Of a stretch of DNA of 45,000 nt, positions 1-11,705 are shown piece by piece. Within the stretch, counting starts at the first letter, position 1. Every line of letters starts with the position of its first letter. Position numbers and translations under genes: made by a program. Under the pieces are notes generated by a model that ran no database searches, had not been told where the DNA came from, and was given only the letters and a program-made list of their open reading frames with translations. The stretch is from Prorocentrum cordatum. Its lineage: Eukaryota > Sar > Dinophyceae > Prorocentrales > Prorocentraceae. The stretch covers positions 668,554-713,553 of the forward strand of contig CAUYUJ010019270.1 in NCBI GenBank assembly GCA_963575745.1. Direction: 5' to 3'.

Positions 1-400
1 AAAGATTCAGGGTTACGCGGGCGCAACAGTCACGCTGATTCTCTCCATTGAAGTCCTAGGAACGGCGTTCTGGCACGATTCAGGATCCTCAAGACGCAAC
101 CGTCAGGTTGATCCGTGGCGTTGAAATCTAGAAAACAATGTTTTGGCATGCTTCAGGGTCTTCACACGGTGTCTTCCAACGAGGCCGTTCCATCAATGGA
201 GTTGAACCGTTGTGGGGGCCTGCGAAGAGGGAGCTTGAAGGGAGAATTTACTCCAACATCGTTGATGGCTCTTGGGTTTACACTGGTCATCCCCCTTCTC
301 CTCGTCCCCACCATGGTCCTCACACCCGTCCTTCTTATCATGCTCGTCTTCGTCTTCTACCTCATTCAACATCCTCGTCATCCTCATCACCGTCAATATC
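1..400. other. Low-copy flank with a degenerate ~73-bp tandem repeat
   Basis: No convincing gene. A phrase of the form TTCAGG(A/G)T recurs near positions 5, 77 and 151, each time with related sequence before it: compare 47-95 with 119-168, where both have a TTGAA...CTAG...TTTTGGCA/TTCTGGCA core. This suggests two to three decayed ~73-bp tandem units. From about 260 the sequence grades into CAT-rich satellite. Reading frames here are open mainly because they run on into the satellite. Confidence 0.5.
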
Positions 401-510
401 TTGGACGTCGCCGACCGTGTTCAAGACCAGCTCGACGCGCGCCGCCGCGCGTGCTGGCACTCGCGGAAGCGTGCATCGAACTGGTTTTGTACACTGTTGG
501 CGTCGTCCAA
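401..510. repeat. 110-bp gap-free imperfect palindrome
   Basis: Arms 401-454 and 457-510 pair around a 2-nt centre (455-456) with no bulges. By hand count 43 of 54 positions are Watson-Crick pairs and 3 are G-T. The 8 mismatches are at 408, 416, 421, 431, 436, 443, 444 and 450. The innermost part is GTGC-TG-GCAC. A 2-nt loop and exact symmetry fit an inverted duplication or the core of a fold-back element. A precursor hairpin RNA would normally have a larger loop. It lies at the edge of the satellite. Confidence 0.85.
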
Positions 511-519
511 TTGTCCGCA

Positions 520-2404
520 TCCTCACCCTTGTTACCATCTTCATCATCCGCATCAGCATCATCACCATCCTCATCAGCATCGCCATCCTCATTACCACTA
601 TCATCAGCATCATCATGATCACCAACACCATCAGCATCACCGTTATCAATATCAGCATCATTCGCATCATCATCAGCATCATCAGCATCATCATAGTCAT
701 CCTCGTCATTATCAGCATCATCATCGTCACCACCATGATCAACATCACTGTTATCATCATGGTCATCGTCATCATCTTCATCGTCATCATCGCAATCATC
801 ATACAACCATCAGCATCACCATCATCATCATCAGCAAATTTACCATCGTCATCAGCAGCATCAGCACCATCACCACCATAATCATCACCACCAGCATCAA
901 CAACATCATCATCATTATCATCACCCTCGGCATCGGCATCGCAATCACGATCATCACCATCATCATCGGCATCAGCGTTAGGATCATCATCGTCCTCCTC
1001 ACCATCATCACCAACATCATCATCACCATCACCATTGTCAGCATCAGCATGATGAACATCACCATCAACATCATCACCATCATCACCCCCAGCATCATCA
1101 CCATCATCAGCATCAGCATGATTAGCATCAGCATCAGCATCACCGTCCTGATCATCACCACCATCACCACATTCATCATCCGCACCATCATCATCATCAG
1201 CATCACCATCATGATCATCAGCATCATCATCACCACCATTATCACCATCAGCACCATGGTCATCATCCTCGACATCACCATCGCCATCGCCATCATCACC
1301 ATGATCAGGCTCACCAGCATCAGCATCACCGTTACCACCATCAGCATCAGCATCGTCCTCATCATCAGCATCAGCATCATCACCAGCATCGTTATCATCA
1401 GCATAATCCTAATCACCATCAGCATCGCTCATCACCACCATCATCAGCAACATCATCACCGCCATCAACATCAGCATGATCAGCATCATCATCAGCATTA
1501 CCGTCCCCACTGTCAACCCAGCCAGCACCATTATCACCACCACTATCATCGTCATCATCGGCAACAACACCACCACCATCACCACCATCATCATCATCAT
1601 GAGCATCATCATCAACACCATCATCATCAATATCGTCATCCGCATCATCATCGTCATCGCGATTACCATCACCATCACCATCATCAGCATCAGCACCATC
1701 ATCACCATCATCACAACCATCATCATCATCATCAGCATCAGCGTCATCATCACCATCATCGCCATCGTCATCATCATTATTTTCGACACCAATATCGCCA
1801 TCACACCATCAGCATCACCATCACCATCAACATCAGCATCAGCATTATCAGCAACATCATCAGCATAAGCAACATCACCATCAAAACCATCACCATGAGC
1901 ATCAGCAACATAATCAGCTCATCACCATCACCAGCACCATCATCATTCTCGACATCACCATCGCCATCGCCATCACCATCATCACCATCATCACCATCAT
2001 CACCTCCATCATCATCAACAACATCATCCGCATCGTCACCATCATCATAACCATCATAATCAGCATCAGCATTGCAGCACTGTCACCATCATCGCCATCA
2101 ACATCACCGTCACCATCCTCGACACCTACATCGGCATCGCGATCACCATCATCACCATCTGCAGCATCATCAGCATCAGCATCATCACCTTCACCATCGC
2201 CATCAGCACCAACATCACCACCATCACCATCGACATCACCATCACAACCAACATCATTACCACGCTCGACATCAACATCGACATCCCCATCATCGCCATC
2301 ACCAGCATCATAATCAACATCAGCATCAGCGCCATCATTACCAGCCGCAGCAGCATCAGCATCAGCATCAGCATCAGCATCAGCATCAGCATCAGCATCA
2401 CCAC

Positions 2405-2437
<33 letters not shown>

Positions 2438-2860
2438 CGGCAACTGCATCGCTAAAACAAGCATCATCATCAACATCAACACCATCTCCATCAACATCAT
2501 AATCATCATCATCATCATCACCATCACCATTTGCATCAGCATCATCAGCAGCATCATCATCACCATCATCATCATCACCCTCATCACCAGCATCAGCATC
2601 AGCATCAGCATCAGCATCATCATCACCATCATCATCAGCATCAGCACTATCAACACCAGCATCAGCATGACCATCATCATCATCATCACCATCATCATCA
2701 GCATCAACATCATCATCATCACCATCATCATCATCATCCTCGACATCGACATCGCAATCACCAGCAGCATCATCATCACCGACATCGCCATAGCATCACC
2801 ATCATCAGCATCATCATCACTACATCATCAGCATTATCCGCCGACCCCTTGGGGATCATC
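520..2860. repeat. ATC/CAG-type trinucleotide satellite, block 1
   Basis: Almost pure array of CAT, CAC, CAG, CAA and CGN triplets in one phase, very poor in G on the + strand. Homogeneous patches occur, for example CATCAG at about 2354-2400 and CAT at about 2407-2435. A longer motif beginning CCTCGACATCG recurs irregularly (near 1267, 1946, 2118, 2738), giving a higher-order structure. Long open frames here (poly-His, Ile/Ser/Thr, Met/Leu or Asp/Ala, depending on frame) follow from the triplet composition and are not annotated as genes. Confidence 0.95.
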
Positions 2861-2924
2861 GGCGTGTGAGATGCTTCCCCCTCCCCAAACCCCTCCCCCG
2901 GGAGCCCGGTCCGGTCGATTTGGA

Positions 2925-3010
2925 GGGGGGGGGGGGTCCGGGACGAGCGCAGCACGGCCGGGACGAGCGCAGCACGGCCGGGACGAGCGCAGCACGGCCG
3001 GGACGAGCGG
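2925..3010. repeat. G12 run and 3.5 copies of a 20-bp GC-rich tandem repeat
   Basis: A run of twelve G at 2925-2936 precedes exact tandem copies of a 20-bp unit starting GGGACGAGCG and ending CAGCACGGCC, at 2940-2959, 2960-2979 and 2980-2999, with a half copy at 3000-3009. The copies are identical, so the expansion is recent. The block marks the left edge of the GC-rich island that splits the satellite. Confidence 0.92.
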
Positions 3011-3625
3011 TTCACGGGGCTTTTCCGGGCCCAAGAGGGCCTCAAGACGGGCCAAGAAGCCCCCAAGAGGCCTCCAAGACGGCCCACGAAGGCCCCGAGA
3101 CGCCAAACGACCGCTCCAAGACGCCCAAGATGGCCCCAAGACGGGCCAAGAGGTCTCCAAGACGGCCCCCGAGGTCCCAAACAAGCCTCCCAAGAGGACC
3201 CCAAGAGTCTAAAATTGTTGATTTTCCATAGTGTTTTTCGATGTTTTTTGCTTTTCCGCCTTTTCGGCTTCCCGACGCTCCAAGACGGCCAAAGAGGCCC
3301 CCAAGAAAGCCCCAAGATGGCCCAAGAGGCCCCCAAGACGGCCTCCAGACGGCCCAAGACGGCCCCAACACGGCCCAAGAGGTCCCCAAGACGGCCCAAG
3401 AGGGCTCCAAGACGGCACCAAGAGGGGCCCAAGAGGGCGACCAAACATGTTGAAACTCTAGCTTTCTGCCCCCAGGAGCCCCAGGGGGCCCCAAGAGTGC
3501 CCCAAGAGGCCCCCAGAGGCCCTCACGAGGCCGCCCAGACGCCCCAAGGAACCCCCAAGAAGCACCCCAGAGGCTCCGAAACGGCCCCCAAGTGGCTCCA
3601 AAACTCGCTTTTCACCCCTTCGCAG
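3011..3625. repeat. Minisatellite of ~17-20-bp CCAAGACGGCC / CCAAGAGGCC units
   Basis: Degenerate head-to-tail units built from CCAAGA(C/G)GGCCC fill both halves of the island. They are interrupted by about 65 bp of T-rich sequence (3208-3275). On the minus strand one frame reads Leu-Gly-x-x-Trp/Leu-Gly-x-Leu-Gly repeats and the + strand reads Arg/Pro/Lys repeats. Because overlapping frames on both strands are open, composition explains the ORFs. I infer non-coding repeat DNA. Confidence 0.85.
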
Positions 3626-3689
3626 CTTCTACTACCCCCAGATTGGCATAAACAAGGGGTCGGCGGTGTGGCGTAAGCCTAAGAATCAC

Positions 3690-6600
3690 CACCGTCATCA
3701 CCATCATCACCCTCGACAGCGGCATCGCACTCACCATCATCATCATCACCATCAGCATCACTAACAACATCAGCATCAGCATCAGCATCAGCATCAGCAT
3801 CAGCATCAGCATCATCATCCCCGGCATCGGTTTGGACATCGACATCATACCAGCATCACCATCATCACCATCAACATCAGCACCAGCATTAGGATCAGCA
3901 TCACCATCATCACCATCACCATCATCGTCCTTGACATCGACATCGCCATCACCATCATCACCATCATCATCGGCATCGCCATCATCATTATCACCACCAT
4001 CAGCATCAGCATCAGCCTCAGCATCAACATCATCACAATCATCATCATCATCATCATCATAATCAGCATCAGCATCATCAGTCCCCTTATCGACATCACC
4101 ATCATCATCATGACCATCATCATAATCAGCATCATAATCAGCATCACCACCATCACGATTATCATCATCAACATCACCATCAAAATCTTTGCCGGCATCA
4201 TCATCAGCATCAGCATCATCACCATCACCATCAGCATCATCATCCTCGACATCGGCATCGGAATCGCCATCATCAGCATCAGCATCACCATCAGCATGAT
4301 CATCACAATCATCACCATCATAATCAGAATCAGCACCAACATCAATGTCAACATCATCATCATCACCATCACCACCATCATCAGCAGAATCATCACCAAC
4401 ACCCGCGTCATCATCACCATCATCGCCATCACCATCATTCTGAACACCGACATCGCCATCACCATCATCCCCATCATCATTATCACCGTCATCAGCAGCA
4501 TCATCATCAGCATCATAATCACAATCATCAGCATCGCCAACAGCATCAGCATCAGCATCATCATCAGCGTCAGCATCATAATCACAATCAGCATCACCAC
4601 CATGATCAGCATCACTATCATCAGCATCACAATCATAACCATCATATCACCACCATCAGCATCAGCATCATCATGACCAGAATCATCATAACCATCATCA
4701 CCATTAATATAATCATCCTTGACGTCGACATCGACATCATCACCATCATCAGCATCAGCCTCAGCATCACCATCATCCCCATCATTATCAGCGCATGCAT
4801 CAGTCACAGCATCGGCATCACCATCATAATCATCATTAGCATCAGCATCATCAGCATCAGCATCAACATCAGCATCATTATCACATCGCCGTCCTCGACA
4901 TCGACAACACCGTAACCATGATCAAGACCATCATCATCACCATCATCGACATCGCCGCCACCATCATCATTATCATCACCATCAGCATCACCATCATCAC
5001 TAGCATCAGCAGCAGGATCAGCATCATCATCATCCTCAGCATCAGCATCATCAGCTCACCATCAGCATCATTACCAGAATCATAAATATCAGCATCAGCA
5101 TCATCATCATCATCTTCACCAACATCACAACTATCAGCATCAGCATGATCATCACCAGTATCACCACCATCACAAGCATCAATATCAAGATCATCATCAC
5201 CATCATCAGCATCCTCGACATCGACAACGCCATCGCCATCACCACCATCAGCAGCAAGATCATCATCATCAACATCAACACCGTCATCATCAGCATCATC
5301 ACCACCATCATCGCCATCATCATCAGAATCACCACCATCACCATCAGCATCATCATCATCCTCCACATCGGCGTTGCCGTAACCATCATCACCATCATCA
5401 TACTCGGCATCGCCATCACCATCATTATCACCACCAGCGTCACCATCATCACCATCATCATAATCAGCACCAGCATCAGCATCATCACCAGAATCATCAT
5501 CATCATCATCAACATCAGCATCAACATCGCCATCATCACCATCATCAGCAGCATCAGCATCGTCAGCATCAGCACCATTATCACAATCATCATCAGCATC
5601 AGCATCATTATCACCGTCATCATCATCAGTATCAGCATCATAATCACCACCATCATCGTTAGCATCACCATGATGATCAGCATCACCATCGGCAACAGCA
5701 TTAGAATCTCCATCATCATCAGCATCATCCCTACCATCAACACCATCACGATCATCGCCAGCATCAGCCTCAGCATCAACATCATCACAGCCATCATCAC
5801 CATCACCATTAGCATCATCGTCACCAGCATCATCGCCATCATAATCACCATCATCATCCTCGACATCGCCATCGTCATCACCATCATCATCATCATCATC
5901 GTCATCATCATCATCATCATCACAATCATCATCACCATCAGCATCACCATTATCATTAGCATCATCACCACCAGCACCGCCATCATCATCAGCATCAGCA
6001 TCAGCATCATCACCAGCAGGACCGGCACCACCATCAACCTCACCATCACCATCATCATCCTCGATATCGACATCGACATGACCATCATCACCACCAGCTT
6101 TAGCATTGGCAGCAGCATCACCATCATCACCATCATCACCATCATCATCAGCATCAGGATCAGGATCAGCATCCTCATCATCTGCATCAGCATCAGCATC
6201 ATCATCACCATCTCCACCATCACCATCATCATCCTCGAAACCGACATCGCCATTAACATCACCACCATCATCATCAGCCTCAGCAGCAGCATCATCAACG
6301 CCAGCATCACCACCATCATTAGAATCCGCACCAGCAGCATCATCACCAGCGTCGCCATCACCAGCAGCATCAGCATTAGCATGCTCATCGTTATCCTCGA
6401 CATCGACATCGACATCGTCACAAGCATTACCATCAGCATCAGCATCAGCATTGTCATCACCAGCATCACCATCATCATCGGCATCAGCATCAGGATCAGC
6501 ATCAACATCATCATCACCAGTATCACCATCATCAGCAGCATCAGCGTCATCATCAGCACGAGCATGAGCATGTGCATGATCATTACCATCATTACCAGCA

Positions 6601-8921
6601 GCATCATCCTCAACATCAGCACCACAATCATCATCTTCATCATCAGCAGCAGCAGCGTCCTCGAAGCCGACATCGCCATCACCATCATCACCAGTATCAT
6701 CAGCACCAGCATCAGCATCAGCATCACCATCACCACCAACGTCATCACCACCAGCATCAGGATCAGCATTAGCGTTATTATCACCAGCATCAGCATCGGA
6801 ATAAGCATCGGCATCAGGATGAGCATGAGCATGAGCATCGTCATCAGCATCAGACTCAACATCAGATCAGTATCAGCATCAGCATCAGCGTCAGCATCAC
6901 CACCTCATCATCTGCATCAGCATCATCATCACCATCAGCATCATCTTCACTACCACGGGCATAATCAGCATCACCATCACCATCATCATCCTCATCATAA
7001 CAATCAACATCCTCGACATCGCCATCATCATCATCATCATCATCATCATCAGCAGCATCACCATCACCATCTGCACAAGCATCGTCATCAGCATCATCAC
7101 CATCATCATCAGCATTAGGATCATCATCATCATCATCATCAGCCGCATCACATCGGCACCATCATCAGCATCAACATCAGCATGATCATAATCAGCATCA
7201 GCATCAGCATCATTATCAACATCAACATCAGCATCAGCAGCATCATCACCATCAGAATCATCATTTCTGGCATCGACATCACCATCAACACCATCACCAT
7301 CAGCATCATCGCATCTGCACCAGCATCATCATCAGAAGCATCATCAGCATTAGCATCAGCATCATCATCAGCATCATCATCATCATCAGCACCATGGGCA
7401 TACCTATCAGCATCAGCATCAGCATCTTTATCAGCAGCATCATCACAATCAGTATCAGCAGAATCATGACGATCAGCTCCACCATCATCATCGTCATCAT
7501 CAGCATCAGCATCATCCGCATCAGCATCAGCATCAGCATCACCATCTTCACCATCACCAACATTCTCACAATCAAAATCGCCATCAACATCACCACCATC
7601 ATCAGCATCATCAACATCATCACCATCATCAACAGCATCATATCAGCATCAGTATCACCATCATCACCATCGGTATGACCATCAGCGTCAGCATCTGCAT
7701 GAGCATCAGCAACATTATCCGCATCAACGGCAGCATCAGCATCAGCATCAACATCATATCAGCATCAGCATCATCATCATCAGCAGCATCAGCATCAGCA
7801 TCATCACCATCATCACTATCATCACCATCATCATGGACACCATAATCACCATCACCATCAGGATCAGCAACATTATCCTTATCACCAACATCCACATCGG
7901 CATCAGCATCAGCATCATCATCACCAGCATCGCCATCAGCACCAGCATCAGCATCAGCATCTGCATCATCATCACCAGCATCACCATCGGCATCATCATC
8001 AACACAATAATGAGCATCACATCAGCATCAGCAGCAAAAGCAGATCAGCAGCAGCGTCATCGGCACCATCATCTGAGTCAGCATCATCATCATCACCATC
8101 ATCAACAGCATCCTCAGTATCAGCATCAGCATAACCATTACCGCCATCAGCACCAGCAACAACATCAGCACATCATCGCCAGCATCAGCATGAGCATCAG
8201 CAGCCGCATCATCGTCAGCATCATCATCATGGTCAGCATCAGCATCAGCACCATCATCGCCATCATCACCATCAGCATCACCATTATCATCAGCAGCAGC
8301 ATCATCGCAACCATCATCACCATCACCATCATGATCAGCATCATCATCAGTATCACCAGCATCACCATCGGCATCAGCACCAACATCACCGTACGCTTCT
8401 CCATCAGCATCAGCATCAGCATCATCATCACCAGCATCGCCATCGGCATCAGTACCAGCATCAGAACGGACAGCAGTATCATCATCAACACCAGCATAAG
8501 ATCAGCACCAACGTCATCATCACCATCATCACCATCATCATCAGCAGCACGATCAACATCAGCAACATCATCATCATGTCTGGCTTCACCATCATCACCG
8601 TCATCATCAGCATCATCATCACCAGCATCACCATCACCATCAGCATGAGGAACAGCATCATCACCATCATCACCATCAGCATCAGCTTGAGCATCAGCGT
8701 CAGCATCGTCAGCATCACCGTCAGAATCATCACCACCATCATCATCAGCATCAGCATTGGCATCATCATCCTCATCACTAGCATCACCATTATCATCAGC
8801 ATCAACATCATCGTCACCATCATCTCCATCACCACCAACGGCATCATCACCACCATCATCATCAGCATCATCATCAGGATCGGAATCAGCATCAGCATTA
8901 CCATCATCACCATCTGCATCA
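3690..8921. repeat. ATC/CAG-type trinucleotide satellite, block 2
   Basis: Continuation of the block-1 array, about 5.2 kb, ending exactly at the left LTR of the large retrotransposon. The longer motif CCTCGACATCG(A/C/G)CATCG followed by CCATCACC recurs near 4241, 4718, 4890, 5211, 5859, 6060, 6234, 6394, 6658 and 7012, at irregular intervals of about 100-350 bp. It fades after about 7.1 kb, where CATCAG patches dominate. There is no credible gene in it. Confidence 0.95.
8915..8921. other. Target-site duplication, left copy (TGCATCA)
   Basis: TGCATCA directly left of the left LTR matches the seven bases right of the right LTR. The satellite is itself built from CATCA-like triplets, so one or two of the seven bases could match by chance. 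The true duplication may be 5-7 bp. Confidence 0.7.
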
Positions 8922-9225
8922 GTCTTTCCTCTGAGAATCGGGGTAAGATGCCAAAGGAATTAAGGTCTCGTGATCAATGCGCTCGGTAGTAGAGCATTTG
9001 GGGCGAGGCATCGATGAGACAATCTGCATAGCAAATGCAATCAAGTATGGTAAGGGAGGAGGCCGGCCAGAGGTGGGCGACGACACGAGCCGCGCGCGAG
9101 CCCCCGGCGCGCTCCTTTTATCACTTGATCAGCAAACAGCTTCAGTATAACAAGTAATGTCAATGATGCACAAGTAAGGCGGCAGCAGAGGCACATAATG
9201 ATGAGGCGGCGAGGGGCATATTTAC
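8922..9225 (-). repeat. 3' LTR of the outer element
   Basis: 304-bp direct repeat of 42183-42493, lacking seven bases present in the right copy after position ~9031. It contains GGCCGGCC and a GC-rich segment (CCGCGCGCGAGCC) conserved in both copies. The ends do not show the usual TG...CA. On the coding strand it starts GTAAATATG and ends AGAC, and this position is fixed by the adjacent polypurine tract and primer site. Confidence 0.92.
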
Positions 9226-9233
9226 CCCCCCCC
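9225..9233 (-). other. Polypurine tract (G8-9)
   Basis: A run of C on the + strand (G on the coding strand) abuts the 3' LTR exactly where the plus-strand primer of an LTR retrotransposon is expected. One base is shared with the LTR end, so the tract is eight or nine G. Confidence 0.8.
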
Positions 9234-9541
9234 GCGGCGGGTTACGTAGAGCAACTCCAGCCACAGCCCGCCCGGCCTGCACATATTCACAGCCACCGGG
9301 GCGAACCCCAAAAGCATTTTACCGCTCAACGGTGGTTGCCAGGGGGCTAAAGGCCGAAGAAACCCGACGTATCACACCAATAATAAAATGGGCCTCTCTC
9401 GTCGAAGCGACTGGGTCGTTCGACTCGCGCCGAAACGACTGGGTCGTTCGACTTGCCTCCTCGCTCACTTCTTGCGCCAGGAGGACTGCGAACGCGATGG
9501 CGGAGCCGGAGGCCTTGGAGTTGAAGATGAAGAGCCCCCTT
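9234..9541 (-). other. Non-coding 3' region of the outer element
   Basis: No gene seen between the last ORF and the polypurine tract. It holds two copies of an 18-bp direct repeat (9408-9425 and 9436-9453, both CGACTGGGTCGTTCGACT). Each contains a short hairpin of the dispersed family: stem CGAC/GTCG at 9408-9418, and stem AACGAC/GTCGTT at 9434-9448, loop TGG. Confidence 0.6.
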
Positions 9542-10070
9542 TCATCCAGGCTGGCATTTGAGGCGCAACAGATTTGCCTCCTTTGCCGGGGCCAGCATAT
9601 GGAGCTGGCCGAACGTTCTGGGACTTGTCCTTGTTATTGTTGTATCCCTTGCCCTGGCCTTTCTGGAACCAGTGGTTGTGCTCATTCTGGGGCGCAAAGT
9701 GCCATGCTCGACTTGCGGATTCCCTGGGTGCCAGTCAATGCACTTGGTCACGGTGCACCCAGAATCCCAGCACCTCACCATGCTCGGAGTTCTGCGGGTA
9801 GTGGCGCATGGGGTCCCAGTCGCCATCGCCGCGGCCGGCAGCCATGGCTCCGCCGCGCCCGCGCGCGGTCATTGGCTGATCCCGCGCATCCCCGTCTGGG
9901 GAACGCCTCGAGAGTTCAGCGCCCGCCGATGCGGTTTGACCGCCGGCGGCGCGTGGAGACTTTGTGGCATCATCACTGGCCCGAACGTCTTGGACGTTGG
10001 GCGGTCTAGGCGGGACGGGTGGAGCCGGGCGGCCAGCAGGGCTTAGTCCTGCCGGCGCTGTAGAAGCCAC
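9542..10070 (-). pseudogene. Terminal cargo ORF, two overlapping frames, Cys/His-rich tail
   Basis: Two minus-strand frames (9735-10070, 111 codons; 9542-9826, 94 codons) together look like one coding sequence with a frameshift in the overlap. The upstream part is Pro/Ala/Arg-rich and low complexity. The downstream part has C-x4-C-x4-C spacing followed by His residues (Cys near codons 19, 24 and 29 of the second frame). It ends in a Gln/Lys/Arg-rich stretch, suggesting a small zinc-binding, RNA-binding-like tail. Not recognised as a named family. It is the last coding segment before the 3' LTR. Confidence 0.4.
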
Positions 10071-10130
10071 CCCCGGAACGGCTGGGCCGTCGGAGGGGTC
10101 GTCTGCGGCTCTCTCCTCACGAAAACGCGT

Positions 10131-11153
10131 CTAGTGCCGTAACTTTGCATGCCTCACAATACCCATCGCGGCAGTCGTCACGTAGGGACAGCAGCGCCCA
10201 TTGGCAGTGCGAAGGGGGCCTATGTCACAGTCCTGGTCTGGGTGCAACTCCAAGAATGAGCACAGGAAAACGACGGCTTCTTGCAATGCTCCGCCGTGGC
10301 GACGGAGCTCGGCACGACGCTGAGTGCAAAGGTCGCGAGACCACTCTTCAACGAGGTCATCCGCGTGGACAGCCGAACGAATACGGCTGTCCAGCGCATA
10401 TGCGTCGGCGCGGCGCTGTTCAATGTCAACTCCGTCGCATTTGTCTCGGCAATAGATTTCAGGCGTGAGATAGGTGATGTAATATCCTTCGGCGAGAAAA
10501 CAATTGATAATCTCGCGGACAATCACGAATACACGCATGACTCGAAGGTCCAGGTTGAGCTCCTCAACGGGAGCCCTCCAATTCTGCTCAAGGGCCTCTC
10601 TCACCTCTGTAGGAACCACGTGTTCCAGTTCTCCCTTCAGGCTTGACAAGCGCTGCCTGTCGGCCGCACCCGTTCCCGGGTGATGACAAATGTGCTCCAT
10701 AACATACTGTGCCACGACGGCGATGGCGTCCTGCGTCGTCGTTGCGACGCGCAGTGCGCCATCCTCACGTTGAGGGTTCACCTGTCCGTCGGGCGGATCT
10801 AAAGTGATCTCCCCTTTCAGCCACCGCTGGGTCTGGGGCTCGCAGACAGCATTAAAATCAAGGGGAATGGGAGCAGGCCTCTCGTCTCCTGCCGTCTCGG
10901 CTTGGCCGGCGACAGGCGTCACAGCACTGAGAGGATGATTGGCGCAAATCTTGTTGCGCCTGGACGCTGACTTGGATGAGCGAGCAGGGCGAGCAGTGAG
11001 CTGCTGCGCCCAAGCGACAGGCGGACGTCCACGAGGGCTGGGCCCTGCGGCGTCTGCGCCAGCATCCTGTGCATCGGGCATCCAGGCCGCAACTCCAGAA
11101 AGTGCATGGTGCACCGTCTGGAGAGTCGGCACAAAGGTGCCTGCCCTGTCCAT
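10131..11153 (-). CDS. Unrecognised cargo ORF, 340 codons
   Basis: Long intact frame on the coding strand of the outer element. The first ~100 residues are Ala/Pro/Arg-rich. The remaining ~240 look like a folded, mostly helical domain with many Glu/Arg/Leu. It closes with a short Cys segment, GRCCPYVTTA, and a basic end. That closing segment resembles the end of the KptA-like ORF (GRCPYCTTAVKYKY), so both may end in related zinc-ribbon-like tails. It shares a frame with 11289-11690 and 11706-12743, separated only by stop codons (TGA at 11289-11291, TAG at 11706-11708). I infer one ancestral long ORF. No function can be assigned. Confidence 0.6.
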   Translation of the reverse strand: MDRAGTFVPTLQTVHHALSGVAAWMPDAQDAGADAAGPSPRGRPPVAWAQQLTARPARSSKSASRRNKICANHPLSAVTPVAGQAETAGDERPAPIPLDFNAVCEPQTQRWLKGEITLDPPDGQVNPQREDGALRVATTTQDAIAVVAQYVMEHICHHPGTGAADRQRLSSLKGELEHVVPTEVREALEQNWRAPVEELNLDLRVMRVFVIVREIINCFLAEGYYITYLTPEIYCRDKCDGVDIEQRRADAYALDSRIRSAVHADDLVEEWSRDLCTQRRAELRRHGGALQEAVVFLCSFLELHPDQDCDIGPLRTANGRCCPYVTTAAMGIVRHAKLRH

Positions 11154-11288
11154 GGCGCTTTCCCATTCTGTCCAGCCTCCTCCGGGGATTATGCTCGTTC
11201 CATCTTCTTCTGGCCAGTCAAAAGCAGCCAGCGGAGGACATGAAAATGGGCGCGCGTACTGATCGATGTTTGTGGCCCAAATCAGGGG

Positions 11289-11690
11289 TCACCACTCTGC
11301 GATCGTTGGCTCTCTGGTCTGTGCTATCTGTGCCAGAAACTCCAGCCACTTTACGGACCTCCTCTTGAGAGGTTCAAAGTACTGGAAGAAAGGTCCGCGG
11401 CGCGCCGGCGGCTGGGCCGCGGCGCTGTCAGGGGCCCAGGCAGGAACACTACCAGGGCGGCTGTTTGCAAAGGTTTGACCTGCAGCAGCCATCACGGTGT
11501 AAAAACCGTTCGCCCACTTACGCTCCATCTTCAAGCTGGCATTGATGTTCGCCATGACATCCGCCGACGATTTTCCCTGCCGCTGTCGTCTCGCAGAAAT
11601 GTGCAGATCTTGGCGGCATGGCAAAGTGTCGGGATCATTAACGGTCAGCTTGGAGCCATTGTACCACAGTGTGTTTTCAATGGTTTGCAA
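11289..11690 (-). pseudogene. Cargo ORF fragment between in-frame stops
   Basis: 133 codons in the same frame as the neighbouring ORFs. It is separated upstream by TAG and TGA close together (11706-11708 and about 11697-11699) and downstream by TGA at 11289-11291. It contains aromatic-rich helical sequence (FFQYFEPLKRR, WLEFLAQIAQ). One short hairpin of the dispersed family lies inside it at 11408-11420 and is translated as Ala-Ala-Gln-Pro. Not recognised. Confidence 0.45.
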
Positions 11691-11705
11691 CTTGTATCAC
11701 TGGAG

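Noticed and set aside
401-510. microRNA-precursor interpretation of the palindrome
   Set aside because: A 2-nt loop and absence of bulges fit a DNA palindrome better than a precursor hairpin. There is no expression evidence.
2776-3676. Arg/Pro-rich and Leu-Gly-Trp-rich ORFs in the minisatellite island
   Set aside because: Overlapping frames on both strands are open and strictly follow the repeat unit. No start context or domain.
520-8921. Long ORFs of poly-His, Ile/Ser/Thr, Met/Leu or Asp residues
   Set aside because: They exist in several frames of both strands simply because CAT/CAG-type triplets lack stops in those frames. No non-repeat domain is attached to them.
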